DNA from: Microthyrium microscopicum
Taxonomy: Eukaryota; Ascomycota; Dothideomycetes; Microthyriales; Microthyriaceae
Direction of reading: 5' to 3'
Assembly (NCBI GenBank): GCA_010405405.1
Contig: MU004233.1
Location: forward strand, 1,962,539-2,026,538
DNA: 64,000 nucleotides
This document shows positions 23,690 through 36,138 of the stretch, one piece after another. The position numbers were made by a program, and so were the translations under genes. How positions within the stretch are numbered: position 1 is the stretch's first letter; every line of letters starts with the position of its first letter. The notes under the pieces were generated by a model. The model ran no database searches. It was not told the DNA's origin and was given only the letters and a program-made list of their open reading frames with translations.

Positions 23690-25993
23690 TTATAGAAATG
23701 GTGGTGATGGCTCAATGATGTTGTCTGGCACCCATGGCCCACGCTCCTCAGGCGTAGCTCCCATCAACGCATACGCGCGCGCCATTGTCGTAACGTCCAG
23801 ATCAGTGATATGTGCTGGTCTGCCATCGACCGAAGGCAATGGCACACGCACTTCGTGGTCCGAGTTGAGCATCATGTCGTCCTTCCAGAGGCGACGCTGT
23901 CCGTCGTAGATACATACGACGCGCTTCTTCATCTTCATCTTCTCTGGGCTCGAGCCCCACGAGGTGGGATAGTTCTTGCGCTTCTTGCGCCCGCTTGTTA
24001 CTGCCGCGGCCATCATTTTGACACCGCCTCTGCTCAGGGTCAAGCCCGGACGACCTTTTTTGCTGACGCGGCCATTCGAATGCCATGAGCCGCCTGCGCC
24101 GCCCTCCTTTTTCTTCATGGCTTTTCGAGCGGTTTTGGCGTCCTCGTCCTCATCTTCATCGTCTTCTTCGTCTTCGTCGTAAGTGGCCGTTTCAAATTCG
24201 TTGGAGAGATTGTGTTTGCTAAGAGTTTCTTGAACGTCTTTGTCTTCCGCGATGGTGCTAAGGTGCTTTTCATTGATCGCCTCGGCTGGGTCTTCCTGTT
24301 GGACAACATGAAGTACACACTCGTCAAGATGTTCGTAGAACTCCTGAGCGCTTGGGAACGTGTGATTGCATGTTGAGCATATGCCAGATTGTTGGTTCAT
24401 GTTGGCGTTCTTCCTTGAAGTTGGGCTCTTTCTACGAGCATTGGGAGGCACTTGTTCCACGTTGTGAACAGATGTAAGATGGCGCTTGAAAACGTCGGCC
24501 CGATTGAAGCTCTTTTCTGAAGGTGTGCCAGACCCGACACAGAAACCACAAACCATGGTACCCTTGTAATGAGTGAGTGTATGTCTGTTCTTGTCATACT
24601 TGCGAGCAAACCCTTTTATATGGTACTCGCAAGTTTTGATGGGACATTTTTCCGGTCGTTCAAGTTGATGGGTAAGCATGTGAGCTTTAAGGTCCTTGAA
24701 GGATTTCCCGCAGTCTGGCACTTGGCAGACACCTCGGTCTCGGTCCTGATCTTCATGCTCAAGGCTTCCACTGCCTTGTGATGAATTTCTTGATGCTATA
24801 GATGCTGTAGATTGTCGTCGCCCTGGGGGATAAGCATATGGATGGTAAGCGGGATGCGGCGATTGGCGAGCTTCGCTCTTCACCTTGCGACCATTAGTGG
24901 AGGTGGGTCGAAGTGGTGGAGATGTTGGATTCGTTTCGAGAAAGTGAGGAGAAACCGGTCCGGCAGTGAGATCTGTAGGAAAGCTGGGCGCATACATTGA
25001 CTGTGACATGTAAGGCAAAGGCTGAAGTATTGATGGATCTGTTTTGCGATTGTTAGTTTTCTTGCTGTTGGAAAAGATTTGCGCAAAACAGGAGAACGAA
25101 CTAGAAAAATATTTTGAAGAATTTCTATCAGAAGGGAACGGAGATGGCAAGACAAATGGAAAGCTGTCAACCTGCTGACGCGAATATATCGGTGCAGGCT
25201 GAGTTGAATACAATTGGTTTGAGAGAAGCGAACTGCGTCGATTCTTTGAATGCTGCCACCTCTCAGATGCGAAAGGCGGTTGGTTCAAAGTACTAGAAGG
25301 CCTGGATGCAGACGCTGGAAGCCCAGGCGCTCTGAATCCAGGTGAGACGTCCATAATTGACGTACGAGATTCAAAGATGGGAGATGAACGTGAAGAATGA
25401 AATGTAGACGAAATAGATGAAAATGCAGGAGAAACGCTTGAATTGGGAGAAGAATTCGAAGGCGACTCACCCACAAAGTTCTTAACTTGATCGTGTTCCA
25501 ATGTGGGTTGGTATGTATGCTGGTACATTTCCGAAGTTGATGCCGGCGCATGGAGGGCAGCGTAGCCACCAGAGTATGATATGTTGGACCAGGGTTCTTG
25601 ATATTGAGGTTGCAAACCAGGCGACCCTATAGATGATGATGAAGTACTTTGAACCGAGGCGCCAGACTCGGAGGAAGCCGACAATCGTGGCTGAGCAAAA
25701 AGATCAACTCCATTTGACGAAACAGGGCTCCCTGTATGAGAGAGAAAGGGTGGTTGTATGAGATCATTCGAAGTATGACCATATTCACCGCCAAAGGCAG
25801 CGACGCTGGAGAAAGCTGGAGCAAGAGTAGCGAATTGACTATTGTCCATTGGAAACGTAGGTTGGAATTCGACCGGCGCCAGATAGCCACTGGTTGTTGT
25901 CGAGTACTCAGTATACGGTGCGGTTGAGTATTGACTATATGGCTGGCCAGAAGAGCCAGAAGAAGAGTTTGGATAATGTGGTTCTTGAGCCAT
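23690..25993 (-). CDS. C2H2 zinc-finger transcription regulator
   Basis: The open frame is 767 aa and starts MAQEPHYPNS. The first 420 residues are Ser/Pro/Gln-rich and low complexity, as in activation regions. Zinc fingers occupy about 420-530. The first is C-x4-C (CQVPDCGKSF) with H-x3-H, the second is in the CPIKTCEYHIKG stretch, a third is CGFC-type with H-x4-H, and a further CSTCNHTF...H unit lies near 545. An acidic run of Asp/Glu follows near 620, then a basic Lys/Arg stretch, suiting a nuclear DNA-binding protein. A 63-nt segment at 25039-25101 has GT...CTAAC...ACAG, no stop, and a length divisible by three, so it may be an unspliced or alternatively spliced intron. The target genes are unknown. 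Confidence 0.85.
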   Translation of the reverse strand: MAQEPHYPNSSSGSSGQPYSQYSTAPYTEYSTTTSGYLAPVEFQPTFPMDNSQFATLAPAFSSVAAFGGEYGHTSNDLIQPPFLSHTGSPVSSNGVDLFAQPRLSASSESGASVQSTSSSSIGSPGLQPQYQEPWSNISYSGGYAALHAPASTSEMYQHTYQPTLEHDQVKNFVGESPSNSSPNSSVSPAFSSISSTFHSSRSSPIFESRTSIMDVSPGFRAPGLPASASRPSSTLNQPPFASERWQHSKNRRSSLLSNQLYSTQPAPIYSRQQVDSFPFVLPSPFPSDRNSSKYFSSSFSCFAQIFSNSKKTNNRKTDPSILQPLPYMSQSMYAPSFPTDLTAGPVSPHFLETNPTSPPLRPTSTNGRKVKSEARQSPHPAYHPYAYPPGRRQSTASIASRNSSQGSGSLEHEDQDRDRGVCQVPDCGKSFKDLKAHMLTHQLERPEKCPIKTCEYHIKGFARKYDKNRHTLTHYKGTMVCGFCVGSGTPSEKSFNRADVFKRHLTSVHNVEQVPPNARRKSPTSRKNANMNQQSGICSTCNHTFPSAQEFYEHLDECVLHVVQQEDPAEAINEKHLSTIAEDKDVQETLSKHNLSNEFETATYDEDEEDDEDEDEDAKTARKAMKKKEGGAGGSWHSNGRVSKKGRPGLTLSRGGVKMMAAAVTSGRKKRKNYPTSWGSSPEKMKMKKRVVCIYDGQRRLWKDDMMLNSDHEVRVPLPSVDGRPAHITDLDVTTMARAYALMGATPEERGPWVPDNIIEPSPPFL

Positions 25994-27429
25994 TGCTGAT
26001 TGTTTGGTTAAAAACTTGTTGGGCTAAGATTTGGTCAGCACACGCAAGCCACAGACAATCGGGTTTGTTGGCGGGCGTAAAGATCGGCGAAAAGCACTAA
26101 CCGTAGTGCAATGCAATCAATGGGAAAATGGACTTACCGTTGCCCAGTTAATTGCTCTCTGTCTTTGGTGGTATCACGACCACAAAAGTGAGGTTTCCAC
26201 AATCGATATAAATGGTGATTATCAGACTCAGACACCCAGGCTGACAAGATGAATCCTCCAGGCACGATTGGTGTATGAAATAGTTAGGCCAAGGATATAT
26301 TCGCAAGCCGGTGAACAACAGGAACCCTGTGGAGGTAGTGAAAACGTTGATCCCAAGAAGACCTCTAGGAATAAACTATAAACGTGAAGACTTGGAAAGC
26401 TTCATAAGATGTGGTATATGTGCAATAAGAGATGGGTGAGTAGTAAACAAGAAGCGTTGTAGATCGGACCTAGAATGGGAAGGGGACAATGAGGCTATCT
26501 ATAGGACATAAAGCAAGAGCATAGGGAAGCTTGGAGACAGGGCGCGTTCTAAACGGTAGTCGCGACATAGACCTTGAGCGGAGCAAGTAGGTACTGCGAC
26601 CGCAGCATGTTGCATGATTTCTTTTGGATGGTTGGATTCTCTGGACACTACTAGTTCGGCCCTATGGATATGATCAGGGGTGCAAATGAAGCTAAGGAAG
26701 ATGTCGAAATCAGAATTAGATTCAATTATAAAAAACACGGTAATAGTAGTAAGACTGGCGTGGGAGTGGTTGGCTTGACTGACGGGGTGTTAGCCAACCG
26801 CCAATTTTTGGCTTTGGCGGTACATGTAGCGCTCCGCCTTCTCGGGGGCCGCGACCATGAAAAACCTCAGGGTTCTGCTGAGAAGGGAGCGGTGTCCTGA
26901 ATTCACGCCTGTCGCGTTGACATGCTCGCTCTAACTCGACACCACAGACATCACCACCTCTGGCTCCAATAAAGAGCCATATCGTCCCGTTCTTGCAGAA
27001 TCCCCGCATGGTAGGTCCATGCAATGCCGGGTGTTTGGGCAGTGGACTGACGAGCATGGCTGCTTCTTGGACGGATTAATCACAGAACAATAACCAGTCT
27101 CTCTTTTGAGCCCTGCAGGCCTTGCCTGTCTTGGAACATGCAGCAAAATCTGTGGTGGCATCCGCATCCGATGTGGCTGGTTTACGGATTCCGCACTCTT
27201 CATACCAGGTAGTTTCTCTCCATGACAATGACCAATTCAGAACAGCTGTTCCAAGGGATCTATCAGCAACTTCCCTTCGAGCTCAGAAGCTTCTTGTACG
27301 AAAGTGGTAGCACAGAATAAAGCTTGGTTCAATTGAGGGAGAAGCCTGCTAGCATTTTCATGGAGCCGATCCACTCTGGAGGGTCGACAGCTCGCATCCA
27401 CAATAATAAGACCCTGATCCGTCGCTTAA
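25994..27429. other. Long upstream region of the C2H2 gene, up to the AT-rich block
   Basis: These 1.4 kb have ordinary composition, and a long regulatory leader would be usual for a fungal regulator. Open frames at 26722-27057 and 26931-27203 overlap antisense and look fortuitous. The right end (27375-27392) carries an 18-bp sequence repeated in inverted form at 38119-38136. Confidence 0.5.
27375..27392 (+). repeat. 18-bp inverted repeat, left arm
   Basis: TCTGGAGGGTCGACAGCT occurs here and, as its exact reverse complement, at 38119-38136. The two arms bracket the whole 10.7-kb AT-rich block. In one frame both read S-G-G-S-T-A. Confidence 0.7.
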
Positions 27430-28550
27430 TTAGGAATAGTATTACACATAAATTGATAGTTCTTATGTAGCGCTAATAGATTCTATTAGCACTATATAAG
27501 AGATTTTAGCTCTAATTCTTAATAATGCGTTACTAGAATAGTATTACTATAGAGTTTATATAAACGTTATATCTTAGCCTTATTAGTAATAAAATCTTTT
27601 AAGAATTAATCTATTTTAAGTATATTTTTAAAGCTATAAGTAGAACTAAGAATAGCTAAGACTCTTAAGAGAGCTATAGGTTATAGAATACGCCCTAATA
27701 AAGAGATATAATCCTATAGTAGTAATTTAGCTATAGAAACTATTAGATCTAATATCTTTATATTCTATAACTTATATCTTTATATTCTAAAGCTTAATAT
27801 CTTCTTTAAAGCTAAAATGTCTTAATAATATAATTTTATACCTAGAATCTTAATTAAGAGCATGCTTAGCTTATTTAAAGTAACCTTAATAGCGACCTTA
27901 ACGTTTTTTCTACCTTTCTAAGCCCCTTAGGGCCCTACTATATAAAATACGCCTATTTAATACTCTAGTTACTAGTAGGCTATAGTGCCTATAGGGCTAA
28001 TAGCTTTACTACGCTAGTATTTAAGCTAGGGCTAGGATAATCTAACTAAATTAGTTAGGATCTATATCTATAATAAGGAATTATATAGTAGTAGTACTAG
28101 TAATGCCCTAAGTAGTTAGAAGAATGTATTTTAGAATAGTATTATTTAAGATTTTAAAGCAACGTCTAGTAGTAGAGCACCCTCTAATTAGACTATAAAG
28201 ACTACTCTAAAAGATAATATTTTATACTAGTATAAAAAAAAAGATAAATATTGTTTAAAGATAGTTCTTAGATCTAACCTATGTTAAGAAGCTCTAAATG
28301 CGTAGATTATTATTAAAAACTAGTATAATTTAAGGGTACTAAGTAGAACTAAAGCTTAGGAACTAATTAACGCTTATAGGTAAGAATAGGTTTAATACTA
28401 TAATATTATTATAATAATATTTAGTAAGCGTTCTAGCCCTATAATTAAATTAGATAAGACTTTACTATTATTAGTAGATATTATTACTACTCTATATATT
28501 TCTAAATTACTATTATAAGAATTCCTTAATTTAAATAGTACTAGTTTAGG
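27430..28550. mobile_element. RIP-degraded unclassified repeat, left part
   Basis: This AT-rich, TpA-rich sequence into which the LTR element appears to have inserted ends in the TTAGG target duplication (28546-28550). It begins with a near-perfect palindrome (27468-27493). No family could be recognised. It probably continues at 36144-37970 on the other side of the LTR element. Confidence 0.55.
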
Positions 28551-28712
28551 TATTGGGGGTTGAACCCCCTGAAGCTATGCCCGTTCGGGCTACCCCTATT
28601 ATATATAAATACCTTAATTAAAGAGTCTCTTAACTCTTCTTTCTCTCTAAGTTATCTTCCTATTTAGTAGGCTTATAATATAACTTGTCTCTTTGTTATC
28701 TAACCTATAACA
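28551..28712 (+). repeat. 5' LTR (162 bp)
   Basis: It aligns without gaps to 35977-36138 and to the reverse complement of 6974-7135. Its ends correspond to TG...CA in the best-kept copy, with a short GGGGGTT-AACCCC inverted motif near the start. Confidence 0.9.
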
Positions 28713-31700
28713 TTAGGTAACTTTAAAACTAACCCCTCTTTTTTACCTACTCCCTCTTTATTCGTTAATAAATAGCTAGAATAGTAGACTAAGATCCCTC
28801 TCGCCTAATAACTACTAGATAAGATAGAGAAATATTCTCTAAGAGTTTTACTTGCAAGAACATAGAAGCATACTTTACGTATATTAACTAATAATAGATA
28901 AAGCTATAGAACTACTTAGACGTATTCTAAGAGGCAACTAATAATAGCTTATAATAAGTAATAAATAGTATTTTACTACTTAACAATACGCTTAATTTAT
29001 CTATCTTATAATTACGTATAACTACTACTAGTTATAGATAAGTCCTACAATAACTAAATAGGTTAATTAGCAAAATTTATATATAATTAAATAAGAATAC
29101 GTAATAGATTATAGTAGTCTATACTAAATTCTAAGCCTAAGTTAATAGCTAGAATAAATAGCTTACTAATATCCGTACTAGTAGTAAGATTCTTATATAA
29201 TAAGTAAATAATACTACTTATAAGACTTTAACTTAGTAGTAGTAATAGGAATAAGAATAACTCTAGAGGGAATCTATAATACCTAGTATAACTCTTTTTT
29301 TAATACTAGCTATACTCTTTGCTAGAGAAACCTCTAACTATAGCTACTACCCTCCTCTAATTCTATAAGCTAATCTTCCTTAGACTCTAATCGCAATAGC
29401 TAGATTAGTAGCTCCTTCTCTACCTTCTCTAATAAATCCTCTAGCTACCTAATATAAGCTACTTTAATCACTACTATAAAACCTCTAACTAGCTCTCCTA
29501 AACCTAGAATAATATTTATATAAAGACCTAACCCTTTACCCTAGTTTTTACTAAATAATTAAAGTAAAATTATATATTAATAAATAGATTTATACAGATA
29601 ACTACGCCTAAATCTACTATATATTTAGCTAGCTTATAGAAAATGCTACCTAATAAGTCCTTCCCTAGATTTAGAATCCTACTAGCTATAATATTATAAG
29701 TTTTAATAAGTTTATAGAATAAATAGACTTTCTCTTTTATAACTTATACAAAGAAATAAGAGCTTTAGCAAACCTCTAAGGGATCTAACAAAGAGGCAAA
29801 GAATAAAGAATCTTTTAGGCTAAGTTTTAGTAGTATCTTATCTATACTAAAGCATAATTTTAGGTTACCCTTATCTAAATGTAGTTCTTAGAAAACGCTA
29901 TAGATTTTAGTCTTAAGATAGCTCTAATTACTTACCCCTAGCCTAATAACTTAGATACCTTTACCTAAGAAGCTTTAGAGACTTAGGATTAAATAGTTTA
30001 AGCCCGTATAAGCTATTATAGCCTAAGAAGCCTAAGTACTAAAATAAGTACTTAGTAGAATTAACTATCTAGGAATTAGGACCTAGACGTAATAAAAGGC
30101 ATCTAGGTTAGAGCTAGCTAAGCCTAGCGTAACTACTATAAGCAAAATAACCTTTATTTTTACTATAGCTTAGCTAATTATAGAATTTAGGATTATAAAT
30201 AGGCGTCCTAAGCGTCGTTTAGAAGTTAGAATTCCTCTTATAGCTAGGCTAGCTATAGATAAGGATAAGGCAAAGGAGGCACTACTAAAGATAAACGCCT
30301 ATAAGATAATACTAGTAGATTCTAAGCTAGTGCTACTAATACTCTAAACGTCCCCTAGAGTAGCTAACTAGTAAAGGCTACTACTACTTAGCTAAGAAAT
30401 AATAACTCTTATAACGATTTATATAACGTTACTAACGTAAAATTAGAAAACTAGTAAGCTTAGATTAAAGACGTAATACTAAGCTAGAAAATTATAAAAA
30501 TATTATTTTAAGATAGTATTAGAAGTTCTTTACTTAGGATATAGTTATAAAGCCCTTTTTAATACCTTTAATAGTAAATTAACTTTCTTTATATATAGGC
30601 TTTATTAATAGTAGCTACTTAACCTATTTCCTTATAAGTCTCTACTTTGCCTAAAGACGTAAACTTAAACGTATACTACTACCTTAGGTAATTCCTATTA
30701 AAGGAATAAACGACGAGGCTAAAGAAATCTACAAAATAGTAATTATAAAGATTAACATTAAAGGCTACAAAGAAACTATTTAAGCCTTTATAGTAAAAGA
30801 GACCCTAAGCTATAATATAATCCTTAGCCTACCTTAGATAAAGAAATAAGATGTTATTCTCTATATAAAACTTAAGAAGCTAGTTTTTAACAAAATAAGT
30901 TATATAGTTATAAGTCTAAAGACTCCTTAGAAGAAGTATAACTACATAGCGATTAAGGCTATAATATTTAAGATACTTACTTAATAAGCTAGAAAGTAGG
31001 TAAGATAGTCTTAAGAAGGCTTAATACTAATTATATAAGTCTTTACTATAAGTCTTTATAACTTACAAAAAGCCCTTACTCTAAAGAAGTATATTAACCC
31101 TTATAGAAAGCTTCCTAAATAGTGTTTAGATTACTTTAACCTCTTTTAAAGAGAGCTAGCTAATAAATAGCCACCTATCTAAGGCCCTTTCGTAGACTAT
31201 AAGATTAACCTAATCCTAAACGCTAATAGAAAGGAACCTTAGTTACCTTAGCAAGTATTATACCCTATAAATTAGAACGAATTACTAGCCCTTAGAAGAA
31301 TCCTTAATAATCTACTAGAAAGCGAGTTTATTTAAGTAAGTAACTTACCTGCTAGAGTACTAGTTCTCTTTATTTATAAAATAGATAGATTAATTTAGTT
31401 TTATTATAACTACTACGCGTTAAATAAGTTAACTATAAAGGACTATTACTCCTTACTACTTATTTATAAGATACTAAATGCCTTAAGAAAGGTATAATAA
31501 TTTACTAAGCTAGACGTATCTTAAGCATTCTATAAGATTTAGATATATAAAAGTAATAAGTAGAAGATAACCTTTTAGATATAATATAGCTTATTTAAAT
31601 AGATAGTAACACTATTTAGGTTATTAAATACTCTAAGCACTTTTTAGAGATTTATTAACTCTACCCTTTAAGATATCTTAGATAACTATATTTCTATATA

Positions 31701-34700
31701 CTTAGACAATATCTTAATCTTTAGCTTAGGTACTAGGAAGTAACATAAGGCCTACGTCTATAAAGTCCTTAAGTAGCTATAAAAAGCAGAACTCTACCTT
31801 AATATCTAGAAGTATAAATTTATAACTACTTAAATAATATACTTAGGCTATATTATTAAGGCTAGACAAGGAATCTTAATAAACCTAGCTAAAGTTAAAA
31901 CAATTTAAGAATAAGAGGCTCCTAAGAATATTTATAGAGTTTAAGCTTTCCTTAGCTTTATTAACTTCTATTATAGGTTTATACTAAACTTTTAAATAAT
32001 TACGAAACCTCTTATTCAACTTACCTAGAAGGATATTCCCTTCTCGTTTAAAGACTTAGAGAAAGCTACGTTTAAGAAGCTAAAATAGCTCTTTACTATT
32101 AACTAAATGCTAGCCTTATTTAACTATAATAAAGAGACTCTTATTTATACTAACTCCTCTAGTTACTCTTTAAGAGCTATACTAGCACAAAAGGATAAGA
32201 TAAGCAAGTTTTAACTAGTAGCCTATTTCTCTAAAAAGTATAACTTTACTTAAAGTAACTACCTAATCTATAATAAAGAGATGCTTATAATTATACTTAC
32301 TCTAAAAGAATAGAACTTAGAGCTATAAATAATAGAGAAGTTTAAAGTAATATCTAATTATAAGAACCTAGAATATTTTATAAAACTATAGAAGCTTATA
32401 GAAAGGTACGTCTAATAGTCTATTAAACTTGCAAAGTATAATATAATAATTAAGTACTAACTAAGTCTACAGAATAGCGTAATAGATAGCCTCTCTTATT
32501 ATAAATAAGATATACCTTAGGACGTAGCTAATAAGAAGATCTAGGCTAAAACTTTCTAATTACTTTATACCTAAGGAGATTAATTACTTAAACTACTATA
32601 AGCCTTACTTATCTATATTACTACCCTTCCTATAGTAATTAAAGATAAATTAGCAAAGACTCTACTAGCTAATAAAGCTTTAATCCTTAGCTTACTATTA
32701 CTAATACTAAACGTCCCTAAACTATTAGTAACCTAATAGAATAAAGTAGTATAGGCTAATAATACCTATTAAGTAGCCTATTAAATAATTAAAGCTAGTA
32801 GACGAAAGTTTCTCCTATTAATTATAAGTATTAAAATCTCTATCCTTAACTACTTAATTAATAGTAAGGATCACCTTTGCTAAAGAAGATAACTATAAAT
32901 CCTAAACTTAGAACCTCTATAGATAGTAATACTATAAGTAGCTTATACGTCCTTAACCTAAGGCTATCCTAGCCGTAAAAGAACTTACTAAGCTTTATAG
33001 CTATATTTCTTCTAGCCTAGAATTGCGACTAATATAAGGCGTTTTATAAGAAATTATAGTATATATAGCCAATTAAAGGTTAGTTATAAGCAGAAAAAAG
33101 GCTTCCTAAAGCCTTTACCTATCCTAAACTAATAATAGTAAGAACTATCTATAAATTTTATAATAGACCTTCCTCTATTAAATAGATATATAATCTTAAT
33201 AGTTATTACTAATTAGCTAAGTAAAGGAGTAATCTTAATTTCCCTCGCTTAGAAAGAAGCTAAGGACGTTATAGCTATTTTCTTATAACGCGTCTATTTC
33301 CTCTATAGTATTCCTAATACAATTATCTATAATCGTAACCTAGCATTTATAGGAGACTTCTAGACGAAGTTTTGCGCACTACTATATATAGAGCTATAGC
33401 TATTAACTACATTTTATCCCTAGATAGATAGCTCTATAGAATAGTAAAACTTAGATATTAAAGCTAAAGTATGAATATATACAAATTATATATAATTAAA
33501 CTAGTTCTCGCTAATACTAATACTTTAACTTATACTTAACTTATAACGCTTATCTATAATAAAACTCTTACCCTTCTTTCTATCCTATAGCTTTAAAAAC
33601 TCTACCTTCCTAGACTTTCCTAAATAAGCTTCCTTATCTAAATAGAAGGATATTCTAAAAGAGAGAGAGGAAGAAGCTATTTATATAATTTTAAAAGCTA
33701 TAAAATAGGCTTAAGATGCTATAACCCTTGCCTAAGAAAGAATATAAGAATAAGCTAACTAAATAAGAATCTAAACGCCTAAGTATAAAGTTAGCAATTA
33801 AGTCTAGCTAGACCTAAAGAATACTAAGACTAAATAAGCAAAGAAGAAGTTTAATTACTATTACTCTAAGTTCTAAGTTACAAAGATAGTAAGCTTATAT
33901 ACAATTGTACTAAATACGTTATAAAGAACTAAGAAATTCTACGTTAACCTACTCAAACTAGTAATAAATAACCTATTCCTAAGTTAAGATACTAATAATT
34001 CTCATCTACTACTAATCTTAGTTAAGGACTTAGATAGAGAAGAACAAAAGAAGTAGCTAGTAAAGAAGATTATAGCCAAAAAATATAAGAAGATAATAAA
34101 GAGTAAACTCTATATAGTCTACGTTATTAAATAGGTAGGTTATCTAGATATAATAAAAGAACTAATTAACTTTATTAAATAGTTAGAAGCCTATATAAAG
34201 TAGATAGAAAAGATAAAGCACGTATAAGATAATTATAGAAGATTAATACCAAACTAGTCTATTCTTTAAGTACAACTAAGATTAAAAACTAGCCCTTTTA
34301 TTATAATAATTAACTTTATAGAGACATAATTAGAAGTACTATCTATAACCTATACATAGAAACACTTTTCTTTTATCTATACTAAGACCTCCTTTTCTAC
34401 TAAATAAAACTAGAAAATTATAAAAATATAAGAAAACTAAAGAAATAAGACACGCCTAATAAACCTCTACTACTAAGGAAGATAAACTTAAGTAGTGCCT
34501 TAGGGCATAAGAGGACTAAAGTAGATAATTAATAGTAGAGGATTCTTATCCTCCTTAGCGACCTCTTCCTTATTATTATAAGGATACTTCTTACCTAAGC
34601 TAATATTATTATTATAGACGTAGTTTAAACATATATTATTACAAAATCCTAAAAGCTAAACGCAACCTATATATTATAGCTAATTCTTTAAATTAGAATA

Positions 34701-35412
34701 GCTAACATAATAAGTATAATGCTACTCCTTACGAGTCTTATTTTACTTATTTTTAGTAGAGAATTATAGGATACCTACATAATAAATACCTAAGGCTTTA
34801 AGATAACTAGCCTAGCTATTAGTTAACTAAATCGTACTAAGAAAGCTCTAATAAATTATAATACTATAAACGTTAGGCTACAAATTATTAGTAAACCCCT
34901 TAGAGAAGGCATTTAATAAGTTAAAACGCTCATTAAAGGAGTTAGAAAAATAATTAGTTATAGTATAAAGGACCTTACTTTATAAATACGTTAGCATAAA
35001 TTAAGAAAGGCTAAAGAAGTACGTACAGTCTAGTTAATATAAAGTACCTTAAATAAAGTATAGTTTTATAGATTATAGTAGTTAATAACTATATATACCT
35101 TCTTATATTAGAGAGTAGTTAGTAGATAGAGATAAGGGTTATAAATAATATTATTCTAGTAACGAAGTAAGACTTAGTTAAGAAGGCAAAGGCTTTTATT
35201 TACGTTATTCTAGTAAGCCTTATGCATAGCTACCTCGTGCATAGTAGGTAGATAAGGTTAAGGAGCATTATAGTTAATAATATATATATAAGGAGAGGTA
35301 ATAGCAATAAGAATACGATCGTTAAAGCTAATAGTATTATTAAAAGCGTTAATAATTAGGGTAGCTATCTCTATATAGTTAGTAAGGCTATAGCTACTAT
35401 GATAAACGACTT

Positions 35413-35466
35413 ACCTAATTAATTAATTAATTAATTAATTAATTAATTAATTAGTTAATTAATTAG
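35413..35466. repeat. (AATT)n simple tract inside the LTR element
   Basis: A TTAATTAATT tract of about 50 bp lies about 510 bp before the 3' LTR. The left element has the same tract at 236-271, so it belongs to the family and is not a local artefact. Confidence 0.85.
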
Positions 35467-35976
35467 GCAAGGAAGAAGAAACTTAATAAGGATTAATTAA
35501 AAGAGAAGAAGCTTATTTAAAGTATAATAAAAGAAGAATAGTTAACTCTATAGAACGATATTACTTTATACCTTTTAAATGCATAAGTAGAAGCATAGTG
35601 ACTTAACTATAGTTACGTTCTTCTAATCTTATTCCTTAATATCGTAATAGAGCTTTAACTAAGTATAAATAAGATAACTTGCTAATTAAGCAACCTTTAT
35701 AGGATTATAACTAAAAAGAACTAACATTATACGCTAAGAAAGGGGCCTTATATCTAGAATTTAGTCTAAAATAGGCAAAACACTAGTACGAAACTAATAG
35801 TTAACGACCTAAGCTTTATATTTTATACCTAAAAGTGAATGCATAGATCTATATGTTATAAATAGAAGCTCCATCATAAATCGTAAGAATAGTAAGCGTT
35901 AAATATAGCTAGATAAGATTAGGATCTCATAATCAACTTAGTATTTTAGCTAAAATTTTTTAGATGAAGGAAGTAA

Positions 35977-36138
35977 TATTAGGGGTTAAACTCCCTAAAG
36001 CTATGCTTATTTAGGCTACCCCTATTATATATAAACACTTTAATCGAAGAGTTTCTTAACTCTTCTTTCTCTCTAAGTTACCTTCCTATTTAGTAGGCTT
36101 ACAATATAACTTGTCTCTTCGTTATCTAACCCATAACA
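35977..36138 (+). repeat. 3' LTR (162 bp)
   Basis: It has the same length and boundaries as the 5' LTR and is followed directly by the TTAGG target duplication at 36139-36143. Confidence 0.9.

Larger units (their letters stand above)
28551..36138 (+). mobile_element. RIP-degraded full-length Ty3/Gypsy chromovirus-type LTR retrotransposon
   Basis: This 7,588-bp element is bounded by two 162-bp LTRs and a TTAGG target duplication (28546-28550 and 36139-36143). The order of recognisable parts on the plus strand is that of Ty3/Gypsy. A gag-like region lies at about 28.9-30.2 kb, an aspartic-protease-like site near 30.6 kb, reverse transcriptase at about 31.2-31.9 kb (Y-x-D-D-type site near 31.70 kb) and RNase H at about 32.1-32.5 kb. 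Integrase follows at about 32.9-33.7 kb, then a chromodomain-like stretch at about 34.08-34.20 kb. A further 1.7 kb precedes the 3' LTR, including an (AATT)n tract. It is a fossil with very many breaks. The LTRs differ at roughly 19 positions, all transitions, so divergence reflects RIP and gives no date. Confidence 0.9.
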
